Assembly (NCBI GenBank): GCA_013407085.1
Contig: JACCGJ010000567.1
Span: forward strand, 81,937-145,936
Length of the DNA: 64,000 nucleotides
DNA from: Atriophallophorus winterbourni
Lineage: Eukaryota; Platyhelminthes; Trematoda; Plagiorchiida; Microphallidae
Reading direction: 5' to 3'
Shown here: positions 1 to 9,939 of the stretch, in pieces
Position numbering within the stretch: the first letter of the stretch is position 1
How the letters are laid out: every line of letters begins with the position of its first letter
Position numbers and translations under genes: made by a program
Notes under the pieces: generated by a model
Database searches by the model: none
Told to the model about the DNA's origin: nothing
Seen by the model: only the letters and a program-made list of their open reading frames with translations

Positions 1-835
1 GAACGGTGATTTGAGACCTCGTGGTGAACACAGCGCTCTCAAAAATATTACTTTGTAGGACCGTCATCTTATTCTCGTATTCATGATTTTGCGGCGAAAC
101 TTCCTGGAAAATGTGTGTTCACAAAATTAGATGTGGTTAGAAATTAGCAGCAATACCTAATGACTGCAATTTTAACTTTTTTGGCTTATTTGGATTCTCG
201 TGCATGCCCTTTTTGGTCTATGTAAATCAGCGATGTCCATCCAATGCTCCATAGACAAGTTTTTAAGAGGCCTTGCTTCTGCGTATGTTTATATGGACAA
301 CGTCTTATTGCGAGCTCATATAACGAAGAACACGTGTCACATTTCCGCAAAGTTTTCCGAAGTTTCACTTAATATGTTATCACGGTTAATGCTGGGAAGT
401 GTGTTCATAGCCAGCGTTCTGTCGATATAATCTAGCCAGTCCCCGCGAAAACCCATGAAATTGCTGATTATTTCCTGCCACGCTCTGTCCAAAGTCTGTG
501 CCGTTTTGGGGTTTGATGAATTACTAGTGCCGTTTTATTCTACAGTGCGCACAAACTCTCTTACTGTTTATTGTTTTCTTAAAGGTGGTGCAAAGACATT
601 TCTTCTGTGCGCGAAAACGGAGTCTGATTTTTGGTTGATCAAGGCTACGGCCTTGAAACATCTCAACACAGACTCAAACTTATAATTTTTCTTCTTCGTA
701 TGTCTATCTTTTGTGTTGCCATTGACTGCTGTCCATCGTCGTGTCAGTCGAGTAAACCAGCAAAATGCGAAATTTTCAAACTTTTTAGTGTTGAACTGTG
801 TTTCCTATCTTCTTCACCTATTGGTGAGGGGAGTT
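1..835. other. No recognisable gene
   Basis: I see only short open frames with no domain signature, no convincing splice-site series and no repeat matching the families described elsewhere in this window. It reads as AT-rich intergenic or intronic DNA. Confidence 0.5.
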
Positions 836-965
836 TTCCTGTTGCATTCCAGATTACTCTCATACCATAAGATATTTGTGAAGATATTGTTTGAAGTGGT
901 GGATGCTCTTCTGTAGCATACCACCGAAAGAAATCTGGACGCTCGATTGAATCGTTAGCCACATA
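836..965 (-). repeat. Repeat D, copy 1
   Basis: This stretch recurs in inverted orientation at 2265-2400 and, more diverged, near 63555-63640. Shared words include the run reading (on the - strand) through GGCTAACGATTCAATCGAGCG, the hexamer series around ATTTCTTTCGG and a TTCAAACAATATCTTC block. The - strand reading stays open for about 70 codons with residues ANDSIERPDFFRWYATEEHP. I do not recognise the family. Confidence 0.55.
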
Positions 966-1203
966 CAGTCCTGTGCAAATTGATCTAAACTGAACATTTA
1001 CAAGCTCGTGTTTTATTTATGAAACACAATTTTTTGAAGCGACGTAGATATTAAAAAAACATATAAATATGCATAGACTTCGTTAAGTAGACCAGTTTAA
1101 TGTCCCAGGAATTAAAATTCGCAGTGACGTTTCACCCTCAGTGATGCCTTCCATGGCTAGACTCTGGCTTGAAGCAGATGAAGCTTTCTACTGTTGAACT
1201 ATG

Positions 1204-1345
1204 TATGTATATATGAAATCATAAGCCTGATCCAGTCAAAGTGCCGCATAGTCAAACTGCATGTTGGCTAGAATACTGTCAGGTTTCCCAGGCCTAAACA
1301 GATATAGGAAGAAAATAGTATTGGCATTGAGACTCCAGTTGATTT
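1204..1345 (-). repeat. SINE family S copy
   Basis: Matches the family signature: GTATGTAT tail, GCCTGATCC, AAAGTGCCGCA, ATACTGTCAGG, CCCAGGCCTA, then GAGACTCCAG. It is diverged from consensus. Confidence 0.8.
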
Positions 1346-1469
1346 TTCGCATGTAGCTCAATAGTTCAATAGTTTATTACAGTATAAAAAGCTAAGAGCT
1401 TGTACAAACCGCAGGATAGATTTAGCGGTGGGTCGAAAAAGCAAAGAGAAAAATGTTTGAGTTTCCAAG

Positions 1470-2040
1470 GCCTTATAGCGGGCCTCATTCGCGTTTAACC
1501 CGCACCATCAATGGATTTTTGTGGCATTTTGAAAGGTAGGGCGTCAACCTGGGACACAGCAACCCACCACATCCTCCGGAACAGGGTCAGTTGAAACCGC
1601 GTGTATACGGACTTCCGATACTGGGATCTGGAAAAGCAATGAAACTTGCAAAGAGTTAGCGGGGTTGTTACGAAAATGCAAATGGCACAGAAAGAGAACT
1701 TGCCGTTGCCACGAGCTACTGCGTTTGGGAACAAAAATGCGGTAGGGTTTGTAAAAAAAATGAAAATAGTGTTTACGGGGTACTTGTGTTTCGGAAGTGG
1801 GAGATTTCATGGAGGTGAGAATCGAGGAGACCTTTGAATGAACTGAGAGAAGCGGCCTCAAAAAGCGTGCCTTGAAGAGTGTTCCACTGGCTGCAGAAAA
1901 AGCTGTGTCGACATTCAAGCCTGCTCTGTTGATGTAACAGTTTGAGCTCATGTCCTCGAAGGTTAGTACTTGGAGAGGGAACGAATAGGGAGTTGCATGT
2001 ATGGGAAGGGTCAGTCAAGATCCGGTGGGTAAATAACATG
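1470..2040 (-). mobile_element. CR1/Jockey-like LINE, 3' end
   Basis: On the - strand from about 2039 the reading resembles the extreme C-terminus of CR1/Jockey-clade reverse-transcriptase ORFs: an LRGHELKLLH stretch, then WNTLQ (family usually WNSLP) and SSFKGLLDSHL (family FK..LD). Below it the putative 3' UTR, with words for RMWWVAV and ALPFKMPQKS, matches 5535-5700, which supports a shared LINE 3' end. The copy is 5' truncated and frameshifted. The repeat match is directly visible; the clade assignment rests on motif resemblance. Confidence 0.6.
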
Positions 2041-2082
2041 TCACCGCGGTGAAGACGGTAGTTAACGGAGAATATATATAAA

Positions 2083-2172
2083 CTGCGTAACTACCGATGG
2101 CAAATCAATTTAGCACGGTTTTGCTGCACAGCACTGAGGTGTTGCGCAGTATAGCATCCGCGCAACTGTCAA
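2083..2172 (-). repeat. SINE family S fragment
   Basis: Only the distal part of the long form is left: CTACCGATGGCAAATCAATTTAGCACGG followed by the GCACAGCACTGAGGTGTTGC hairpin-like block. It appears truncated by neighbouring insertions. Confidence 0.7.
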
Positions 2173-2264
2173 ACTAGCTGCAGTTGTGGGCGTCCCGTCT
2201 CTCAGGTTAGCGTCCAATAAATCAAAATTCACAATGGCTTCTTGTCAGTTCAGTTTACACAGGA

Positions 2265-2400
2265 CAGTAAGTGGCTAACGAGCCAATCAAACGTCCAAAT
2301 TTCTTTCGGTTGTATGTCACAGAAGAGCGTCCACCACTTCAAACAATATCTTCACAAATATCTTCTGGCATGAGAGTAATCTGGAATGTAACAGAACGCT
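2265..2400 (+). repeat. Repeat D, copy 2 (inverted relative to 836-965)
   Basis: Nearly continuous inverted match to 836-965: AAATTTCTTTCGG, GAGCGTCCACCACTTCAAAC, AATATCTTCACAAATATCTT and GAGAGTAATCTGGAATG. It lies just upstream of an RTE 3' fragment. Confidence 0.6.
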
Positions 2401-2640
2401 CAAAATCGTGTTTTGTGGTGGTCTTGTTGTAGACATCTTCTTTGAGTGCTTCATTAATACTGTCTGTTGTCAAGTGAAGTGGCGAGGAAAGCTTGTTATA
2501 ATGCATGACAGTCAAATCCGCAAGGAAGCTGTCATGCTGATCTCGCTCTACGCGTTCACCACACTTGCTTAAATACATGTTTTGATTCGAGGTATAGGCA
2601 CATCATACCAGTGTGTCTGTGCCTAATCTTTTAAAGGTTC
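2400..2640 (+). mobile_element. RTE-type LINE, 3' UTR fragment
   Basis: Carries the hallmark 3' sequence of RTE family 1 seen intact at 59400-59720: GTTGTCAAGTGAAGTGGCGAG, AAAGCTTGTTATAATGCATGACAGT, CGCAAGGAAGCTGTCATGCTGAT and CGAGGTATAGGCA. No ORF remains. Confidence 0.75.
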
Positions 2641-3160
2641 CGTAGCTTTCTATGTCTCATCGTATCTCTTCATGAATATTTTATGACAGTTAAGCACTCC
2701 GTTCTCGCTATTTCTATTTCTATTTTGTTTCTCTGTCTAGGCCTGAGACGATCGGTAACACAAGTACTCGAAGGTTGTACGCGATGTACTATCTTAAATA
2801 AACATGATATGAAGTACAAAAAGTGACGCTACACTTCTAACTCTCAACAGCGCAAGATGCAAAAAGCCTATAAAACTATCAACAAAGAAAGATAGAGTAG
2901 GAAAAAGAATTCAAATGTAATTCTGGTTTTCAATTCTTCATTGCGGACATTTAAAATTGTGCGGCGGTTTATTACGGCAAAGAAAACTTCATTTCAAATT
3001 ATTTCGCCACCGATGCCAAAGGTCATTTGTGAACACCGGTGTCATTACTGGTAGACAGCGCTTGAGAGAAACGCTACCGGTCCTCCTCTTCTTGATAGAC
3101 GACAGAGGGTCAAACACTTGTAAGTCGCATCCCTATCTATCAGCAACATAGTCCAGGAGA
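2641..3160. other. No recognisable gene
   Basis: AT-rich sequence with short open frames only. One piece near 2715-2760 (TTTCTATTTTGTTTCTCTGTCTAGGCCTGAGACGATC) looks like a small SINE family S remnant. Nothing else is supported. Confidence 0.45.
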
Positions 3161-3164
3161 ACCT

Positions 3165-3640
3165 CAGTTAAAAAAATCCTGATCAGTGTTGTACAGCTTC
3201 CCAGTGATTGCAGGCAGTACATTATCCACTAGTTGCTTGAACTGGTTTTCAGATCTTGTTGCAATAACTTCTTCCGGAAGCGCATTCCGCAAGTTAACAA
3301 TTCTTGTTGAGAGCGTGAATCCATGTGTTGGGTGTAGTGTTAGTCGCTTTTGGAGCTTTAGAGCATGTTCACAGGTTCTTGACACCGCAAAGAGAGGGAA
3401 AAACTCGCGCAGCTCGTCACCATAGGCTCCCAGTAATATGCGACGAGTTAGCAGCAAGTCGTAGAGCACACACGCCGAATACTGAAGGATATTAGTTTGA
3501 GGCGGTAAACTCTCATAAAAATTGATTTCAATCCGTGTCCTTGCACATTTTCAAGCTGGTCACGTCCTCAATTTGTGGAAAGGTTGCTGACAAACCATAT
3601 TCTAAAACAGGCCTCACGTATGTGGAATAAAGAATGCGAA
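3165..3640 (-). mobile_element. CR1/Jockey-like LINE, ORF C-terminus
   Basis: The - strand reading of 3469-3164 contains HGFTLSTRIVNLRNALPEEV followed by SENQFKQLVDN. This fits the C-terminal signature of CR1/Jockey-type LINE ORFs: an R-V/I-V-N-x-W-N-x-L-P-like motif, then N-x-F-K-x-x-L-D. It is 5' truncated and only about 100 residues stay open. Frames upstream to about 3640 are broken. Confidence 0.65.
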
Positions 3641-3699
3641 ATGTTTGTGTAATAATCGCTGAGAACGACCGACTAATTGCCCACCATGCGCGGTTTGCG

Positions 3700-5113
3700 G
3701 CATCATCATCATCATCAAGGACAGTAATACACCGGTAGCACGTAACGAATGCTTAACTGCCATACACCCATGAAAAAGTAAAATTCTAAAAGATGGGGAA
3801 GGGTGGGACTTAAATTGCTACGGCTTCTATAGAAGAGCAAGCACAAACAAACTGGGGAGAGGTGCCTACAACTCGAATGGAACATACATTCGAACAAGTT
3901 TCGTGAACGAGTAGAGCGACATCAGCATGGCAGCTTCCTTGCGGCTTTCACTATCATGCATCATAACAAGCTTTTCTCGTCACTCCACTTGACAGCATAC
4001 AAGGTTAAGCAAACACTCCAAGAATATGCTTAGTGCAAGACCGCCATTGAACACGGTTTCGGGACATATCCTGAAGCGTAACTAGCCATTGCGATATCTG
4101 ATCGCGGGGACACCAGCATGGAAGACGCGCTGCGCTGACTTTGTAAAGGTTAATAGTAAGGGTTTTTAACTGCCTATGCCATGTGACGGTTTGGCCACCC
4201 CGAGATTTACGCCAATCAGGATGTGGCATCGCAAAAAGAATCTGTTTCGGAAGTCGGTGGTCCGGCATCCGTAAAACGTGACCCAGCCAGCGTAAACTAT
4301 GCAGGTTGATCTGCTTCTCTATATCGACATTACTACCCAACAACTTATTTCGGAGAGCATCGGTGCGCATACGATGGTAACCGCTAACTCGTAGAATGCC
4401 GCGGAGACACCGGTTGTCAAATACTTGGAGACGCTGAATGTGTTCTTTACGTAAGGTCCAGGTTTCGCACCCATATAGTAACACAGCCCGAACTGTCGCT
4501 TTATAGACTCTACCCTTGAGTAACAGAGATAATCCTTTCTGACGCCAGAGGTGACCTAGGTTGCGAAATGCTACGGTCGCTTTAGAAATACGTGCCGAGA
4601 CCTCGTCATCTAACGATGCAGAATTATTGATACAACTACCGAGATACGTAAAACGATCTACAATTTCAAGAGCTTGATTGTCAAGTAATAAAGTGCTGTT
4701 CGATATGTCGATGTCCTGCAGCAGAACACTGCACTTAGAGGGTGCAAAACGCATTCCAAATGCGGGCACAATACTAGATAGCTTGTTCAGTATCGCCTGT
4801 GAATCTGTGTACGTGTCGAAGAGCAGAACTATATCATCAGCATAATCCAAGTCGAGAAGCTTGACGCCTGGTATTATGTGAACTCCGAAAGCTGGGGCAC
4901 CATCGTTGCACAACTCCATAATTGCATCAATTACAAAATTGAACAAAAACGGAGAAATCGGGCATCCTTGTCGGACGCCACTTGTGGTGTGGAATTTGGG
5001 TGAGACTTCGTTGTAAACCCTAACGCATCCGGATGTATGAGCATAAAGTGCACGTAGTATGCTGACATACTTTTGCGGAACGCCTTTGCACAGCAAGGTG
5101 TTAAACAGGTGCT
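3700..5113 (-). mobile_element. RTE-type LINE (family 1), 5'-truncated copy
   Basis: It ends at its 3' side (3700-3717) with a CAT/ATG trinucleotide tail, the simple-repeat tail typical of RTE elements. The 3' UTR (3718-4000) matches 59410-59720 on the other strand. The body contains the largest intact reverse-transcriptase reading frame in the window (listed separately). The 5' boundary is near 5113, where gypsy-like sequence begins. Family identity comes from direct sequence identity with 58550-59720. Confidence 0.85.
4005..5113 (-). CDS. RTE-type reverse transcriptase, C-terminal two thirds (partial)
   Basis: An uninterrupted frame of about 370 codons running 5113 to 4005. Recognisable RT features in order: a GVRQGCPISPFLFNF block (RT motif with the conserved R-Q-G-C-P-x-S-P-x-L-F), then LDYADDIVLLF carrying the catalytic YADD box, then a thumb and C-terminal region with YLGSCI, RLRWLGHVLRMPDHR and a GGQTVTWHRQL stretch typical of RTE-clade ORF2 ends. 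The endonuclease domain and the first palm motif with the third catalytic Asp lie upstream and are missing, so it cannot act alone. The open frame runs a little past 5113 into neighbouring gypsy-like DNA, so I place the natural limit there. It retains 27 residues absent from the copy at 58550-59419. Confidence 0.85.
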
Positions 5114-5335
5114 GGCGTTGCGGCAGCAACGGCAGTTTTGTTGTGCCAATGACACTGCAATTGCAATGTCGGAGGCATCAGTTTCCACGACAAGCGGTAA
5201 CAAACATGGGATTTTCTAAGTCGTCTTTGCGGCCTTGGAAGGCTTTCTCAAGATTCTCGGGGATAGTGAATGTTTTGTTCTTGTCATATTTCGATCTTGT
5301 CAGAGAAACTTGGAATCCATTGTGAATAATAGGCA
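5114..5335 (-). mobile_element. Ty3/gypsy-like RT-RNase H fragment
   Basis: Read on the - strand, 5203 downwards gives LPLVVETDASDIAIAVSLAQ. This matches the start of the RNase H domain of Ty3/gypsy retrotransposons, where the TDAS box carries a catalytic Asp. In another frame just upstream, EKAFQGRKDDLENPMFV fits the connection segment that normally precedes it. A frameshift separates the two. Only about 220 bp survives, abutting the 5'-truncated RTE element. No LTR is visible. Confidence 0.55.
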
Positions 5336-5534
5336 AACATACCAACAACACATTATTGGGCTTTTATGGCTTGGAGGTTTGAGGTGACGAATAGGTTGCA
5401 TTTGCTCACGATCCGGTTTTATGATTCCCTTAATAGTTCAATAATGTATTTATGGTAAAATAAGCACATAACTTCAAATAACCACATGATATTTTGTACA
5501 GTGGGACGAAAAGTGATAAAAACATCATAATAGT

Positions 5535-6185
5535 GTTCAACAACCTTAAAGCGGGCCTCATTCGCGTTTGAACTGCACCTTCACGGGATTTTTTAGGCAT
5601 TTGTACAGGTAGAGCCTCGACCCTAGTCACGGCTACCCACCACATCCTCGATTGCAGCGGTTGTTGACATGTCATCCAGGACCGTCATGTCGTCTAAGGT
5701 AGTAGTGATCCTGGAAGAGTGATAAACATGAAACGCGTTAGAAGTGGTAAAAGATGACAAAAATACGTCAAACAGAGTAAACACCCTTCCATATGTGCAT
5801 CCAAACGTTGTTCAAAAATTGAAACAGATTGGGAATTTATAACTGCTGCAGGCAATGCGTTCCTAAATCAAGGAATTCGAATTGGTCAGAAAATGCTGCG
5901 GCTCATTTTGCGTGACAGCTTGGGGTTATGTCCGTGGTGGCTAGCAAGAGAGTACAAAGGGAAGGTATTCCTGCATGAGTGATCAAGTTCGGTGAGTGCA
6001 CGAAACGTGAAGATCAGGTTTTCCCACAAACGACGGTATTTGATGAAGAAACGTTTACACTTCCTCAGACGTAGGCTGTACTGAAAAACCTCAAATGAAC
6101 TTTGTAGCTCTGCGTCGATGATCTCACTGCATGCAAACTTATCAAAAATGTTTTTCCATTTTGCATTTCTTTGGGTAGCCATGAC
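5535..6185 (-). mobile_element. CR1/Jockey-like LINE, 3' end
   Basis: The - strand contains, across frames, FRNALPAAVINSQSVSIFEQ followed by a RLDAHM stretch, matching the W-N-x-L-P...F-x-x-x-L-D C-terminal signature. The downstream part (5690-5535) matches the 3' UTR-like block of 1600-1470, including ACCCACCACATCCTC and GCGGGCCTCATTCGCGTTT. Reading upstream to 6182 stays open for 98 codons and may be more of the same ORF, but I cannot align it. Confidence 0.55.
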
Positions 6186-6239
6186 AGAAGTCCAGCTTAT
6201 TCACCAATGCCTCGAAATTAAGCCACTTCGAATATTTTG

Positions 6240-6905
6240 TCGGCTTTGAATGCATCGAAATCTTTTTTCCGCCCGCGCGTACCGTTTAGACTAGCGGCGT
6301 TTAATGTACGGGCTTACGCTAGCATCGGACAACAGGCAGTCTTGGCTCGCACATTTGATAGCCTCGATATAGATGTTTGCTGTTTGTCGGAAACACGCAT
6401 GCATAACTCTAGCTGGGTTACGCGATTGTCTAATCCTTTGAACTTACGCAAGTCGCACTATCTACGCCTGTCCAGTGATGACGATGCCATGGTATCTGGT
6501 CAAGCTGGTGTCGGAATCGTTTTGAGTGAGTAAGCCGAGGTCGCACTGTTAGACTGAATCCCAGTCGACAGTCGCCTTTGTGCAGTAAGACTACAGGGTT
6601 CATGCAAGAAAGGCCGATCTCGCCAGCAATCCCGCAACCTGTTTGCGGTTGATGCCTATGCACCGAATAATTGTAGCTCTGAACTTTACAACGATGATTT
6701 CTATGGAAAATTAGAATAACTCATTAAACTTGCATCAAGTAGTGACATCGTTGTCTTAGCTGTAGACATGAACGCGCTTGTGTGACGTCTATCTTTAAAC
6801 GAGCATTTCGTCGGTGGAAGGTTTGGTCTCAATTGTAATCGTAATGACAATGAAAGATTGCTTAGCTTGTACTCTGCATGCACGGATGTGCAATCATGCG
6901 GTACT
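6240..6905 (+). pseudogene. RTE-type LINE endonuclease domain, decayed
   Basis: Starts with FRLAAFNVRAYASIGQQAVL, then IDVCCLSETRMH (an apurinic endonuclease-like motif with the conserved Glu), QAGVGIVLSE, DAYAPNNC and an AVDMNAL block corresponding to G-D-L-N-A-R. The order matches the EN domain of the RTE at 57130-57700. It has several in-frame stops (first at 6531) and is truncated before the SDH motif. Confidence 0.75.
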
Positions 6906-7200
6906 TTTGTGCTGTGTGTCTAACACCGTGCTAAATTGATTGGCCACCGATAGTGAGTTGCATGCTGAAATACGCTGTAGTCTCGCTACAATGTTCATTT
7001 TATTTTCTATCTCATATCTGTCTAGGCCTTGGCAACCTGACAATATCTCAGATCACGTACAGTCCCTGACTGTGCGACACTTTGCCTGTACCAGGCTACA
7101 TACAAGACCTGGGCAACCTGACAGTACCTTAGTCCACATGCACTCTCTGACTGTGCGGCACTTCGCCTGGATCAATCTTGTGTTTTCATAAATATCATAC
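6886..7200 (+). repeat. SINE family S, dimeric copy
   Basis: Long form starting GGATGTGCAATC, then AACACCGTGCTAAATTGATTGG and GAGTTGCATGCTGAAATACGCTG, then the short unit CTGTCTAGGCC...TTTGCCTG. A second short unit (GACCTGGGCAACCTGACAGTACC to CGCCTGGATC) follows directly and ends in a CATACATACAG tail. The second unit is a tandem repeat of the first. Confidence 0.85.
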
Positions 7201-9120
7201 ATACAGATATAGTGCTGTCTATGATGATGTTGAAACAACTCTGGTAGTAACGGTTTTTTCACGCACCCCGAATAAATCTAAGCACTCCTCTGGACTATCA
7301 CACTATAATACTGATGATTATGCCGTTTTTCAGGTGGTTGAGTTGCATTCTATTTGAAAGAACATTATATCTAAATATTTTATAGTTCCCACAGAGATAG
7401 TAAGATATTTGGTGTAAGCTCAAAATCGCTAGCGATTTTGATATGTTGAAGGTTGTTTATTACACACCGCATGTTCAGTTTAGTTCAGTTAGCACACAAC
7501 TGTAGGTGGCTGATAATTTGTCTGTGGAATGCTTCCGAGGATCGTCAATTACCGCCAAAGTTGGCTCTTTTTGTCAATCGAGAAAAAGTAACAAGAATTT
7601 TGATTCAAGTGGTACATAAATTTTTTACTAGTGCCTTCGAGTGGAAAAGAATGCATGGAAAAGACGGGCAGTAACTCAGACAGAGAGTCTAACATTCCCG
7701 CTTGATCGTGCGTTTAGTTTGTGGAAAATGCTGTGTACATTGTACTTATCAATCTGAACTTTTTTGAAGATCATTACTCTTCCGTCAGATCATAATTCCT
7801 TGCTAATTTTGCAATATCCATGCGCCTCATTCGCCAGATGTAACAAATGATTTTCTCGACGTAAATGGCATATGGGATGTAAAACATTACAGAGCGATTT
7901 GTATTGTTTTCGTTGGTAAGCTGGATGCATTAACAATTTAGGCTTAACGGGTTGCATGTCGGTTAAGTTTCCTAGTTTGTGGGTTCGGTAAATATGCAGA
8001 TTTTAGATTAAATTTTCGGAAATTTTTGAAAATCTAGGATCATTTCTTGTTTGCTATAGGTAGGTAACTCCACAGAAGACGTCAGTGTCTTCATGTTCTG
8101 AGAACTAGTGCGCATTTAGTTCGCGGTTGCTTCTGCATCACACACTTCCACATGCCATTGACTATATCAAGCGTTGCCTGTTCACGTAGCTTAATTTCAG
8201 CTGTAACCTACTCCATCTTGTCTTTGTCCATTATAGTTCACTCGATTAATCTTGTGAGTTCATTAAGGGTTTTGCTCGATTGGTCAACTACCCGTCTGTT
8301 ATTTTTCTGGAGGTTTTAACCTCCCAAAAACACCTCCAGTCGCTAATGAACTGTGTTTTCGTTGCATGTTGTTCGTCTTCACTCTAAAAATCAGGCATGA
8401 GCAAAACCAAAGTCCTTGATCAAGGTACCGTATCGCCTCCCACATCACTGAGCTAAAACTGCTTGACGAAATGCCATCATTTCAATATTTCTTGTTTCAA
8501 CCATCCTTATAACCTTCTCCCTAGCAGAAAATCGATAAGCGGATTGCGGAGTAGCTGGCCATCTTGTCCCATTCGAACTCTCGTTCTTGAAGGAACTGCA
8601 AGTTTCTTTGAATACAAAGATGAGTTGTATACAGCGAGGTGTCGGTACTAATGCTTTGCTGTCGATACTACATAAACTTGAACATCCACGTAAGATCACG
8701 GATGCTGAATACTTTTCCATTACAAACGTCCGCGTTTTTTGAACATATCGTAAGATGAACAAATAACAAATTCTGAGTGTGCTTTTCTAAACTCGTCTAC
8801 AGACATGTTTCACCCTGCGACAGCACTCTTTACAACACCGACTGGTCCCTGTGTAAGCATGGAACAGGTTCGTATTCAAAGATGTAAACATGGGGAGTTG
8901 AAATCAGAAAGCCCACTATTGGGCTGATCGCTGGTACGAAAAGCTCAAAAGTCTATTGAACATCAATCGACCCTACTTGTGTGGAAAGACTAGCCCTTGA
9001 CCATTCACTTTGGAGGCGTCATATTCAACCTGAAACAGCAGATACTAATCTCGGCTGCTGAACGTACAGATAGCTGATGCACAACTGACATATCTACCAA
9101 TTATAACCAATCGTTTGAAC
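7201..9120. other. No recognisable gene
   Basis: About 1.9 kb without a supported gene or a match to the repeat families described here. Open frames are short (longest 105 codons, 8445-8762 on the - strand) and show no domain motif. Promoter or 5' UTR sequence of the downstream DENND1-like gene may lie near its right end or in the next stretch, but no element can be named. Confidence 0.45.
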
Positions 9121-9124
9121 GCTG

Positions 9125-9250
9125 CGAGAGAGATGTTCCTCCCAATTAGACTGTTTAGTTATTTGAAACGCTGCGGAGCGTGAAACCATCATGAACTTGT
9201 GATGTCCATCCATTGTCGATATCAACCGGAGGAGGCCAACAACATTTAAC
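9125..9250 (-). repeat. LINE-tail repeat T fragment
   Basis: Shares with 21060-21185, 22110-22230, 33830-33965 and 35000-35120 the words GACTGTTTAGT, TGATGT(A)CATCCAT(G)GTCGA, TC(A)ACCG(G)AGGAGGCCAACAACA. Other copies encode a CxxCGR zinc-finger-like end, consistent with the 3' end of a LINE ORF. The orientation given is inferred. Confidence 0.5.
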
Positions 9251-9699
9251 ATTTCCATTAATCAAACTTGCAGAGTTTGTCTATTTAGAAAATCACCAAC
9301 TCTGAGACACTTCAATTACACAATAGCACTAACGTGTGGATTTAAAAGTTAATTTTTGCTTCACCGTTGTGTATCTTAATTCATTATGTGTGTCATAATT
9401 TTTTTTATTCGCTATTATTTTACATAAAAAAACAAACAAAAAACCAAAAAATCACATGCAGTGAAACTACAAAAACAAGCTGCTTTTTTGTGCATTTGCT
9501 TTTGCGTATTCCGCTTATCTGCTTTTCCTGCATCATATTGCTTGGCACTTTGTCTTGCTCCAGACTTGTGCTTCATGATGATGATGGTGATCTCAATTCA
9601 TGCTTTTACCTTTACTCGTTTGATTTATCATGATTGTTTACCTTTTAATATATTTCAGCCCTCTCTCAACCAAATTATGCTCTTTTGATTTGCAACCAA

Positions 9700-9939
9700 A
9701 TGTTCTCCACTCGTACAAGGTGAGTACAGACTAACAATCGAATAGCAGACCCACAAATGAACTTTTTGATTGCTTCATCATTTATGATGTGAGCGACTCG
9801 TCCAAAGGTTTGCTTCTTCTGGTTTTTATTGATTCCTTTCAATAGGATTCCATCTGGTTTATAAATTCCCTGAAGATTATCCACAATCGTCGCTGAATGA
9901 TCATCTTACACAGTTTATTTTTCCTTGTGAGCACAAGAG
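9700..9939 (+). CDS. DENND1: DENND1-like exons 1-3 (start codon, uDENN)
   Basis: Exon 1 coding part is 9700-9719: ATG in the context CAACCAAATGT, seven codons ending split AG/C. Exon 2 is 9746-9807 and exon 3 is 9846-9939. Introns are 26 nt (9720-9745, GTGAGT...ATAG) and 38 nt (9808-9845, GTTTGC...CAATAG). The start was chosen because the joined protein opens MFSTRTSRPTNELFDCF, in register with the short N-terminus of animal connecdenns before their F-E-V-Y strand. Exon 3 carries KFPEDYPQ, matching the family's QFPEDY box. The 26 nt intron is extremely short; using the next AG would make it 29 nt and shift the frame. Confidence 0.75.
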
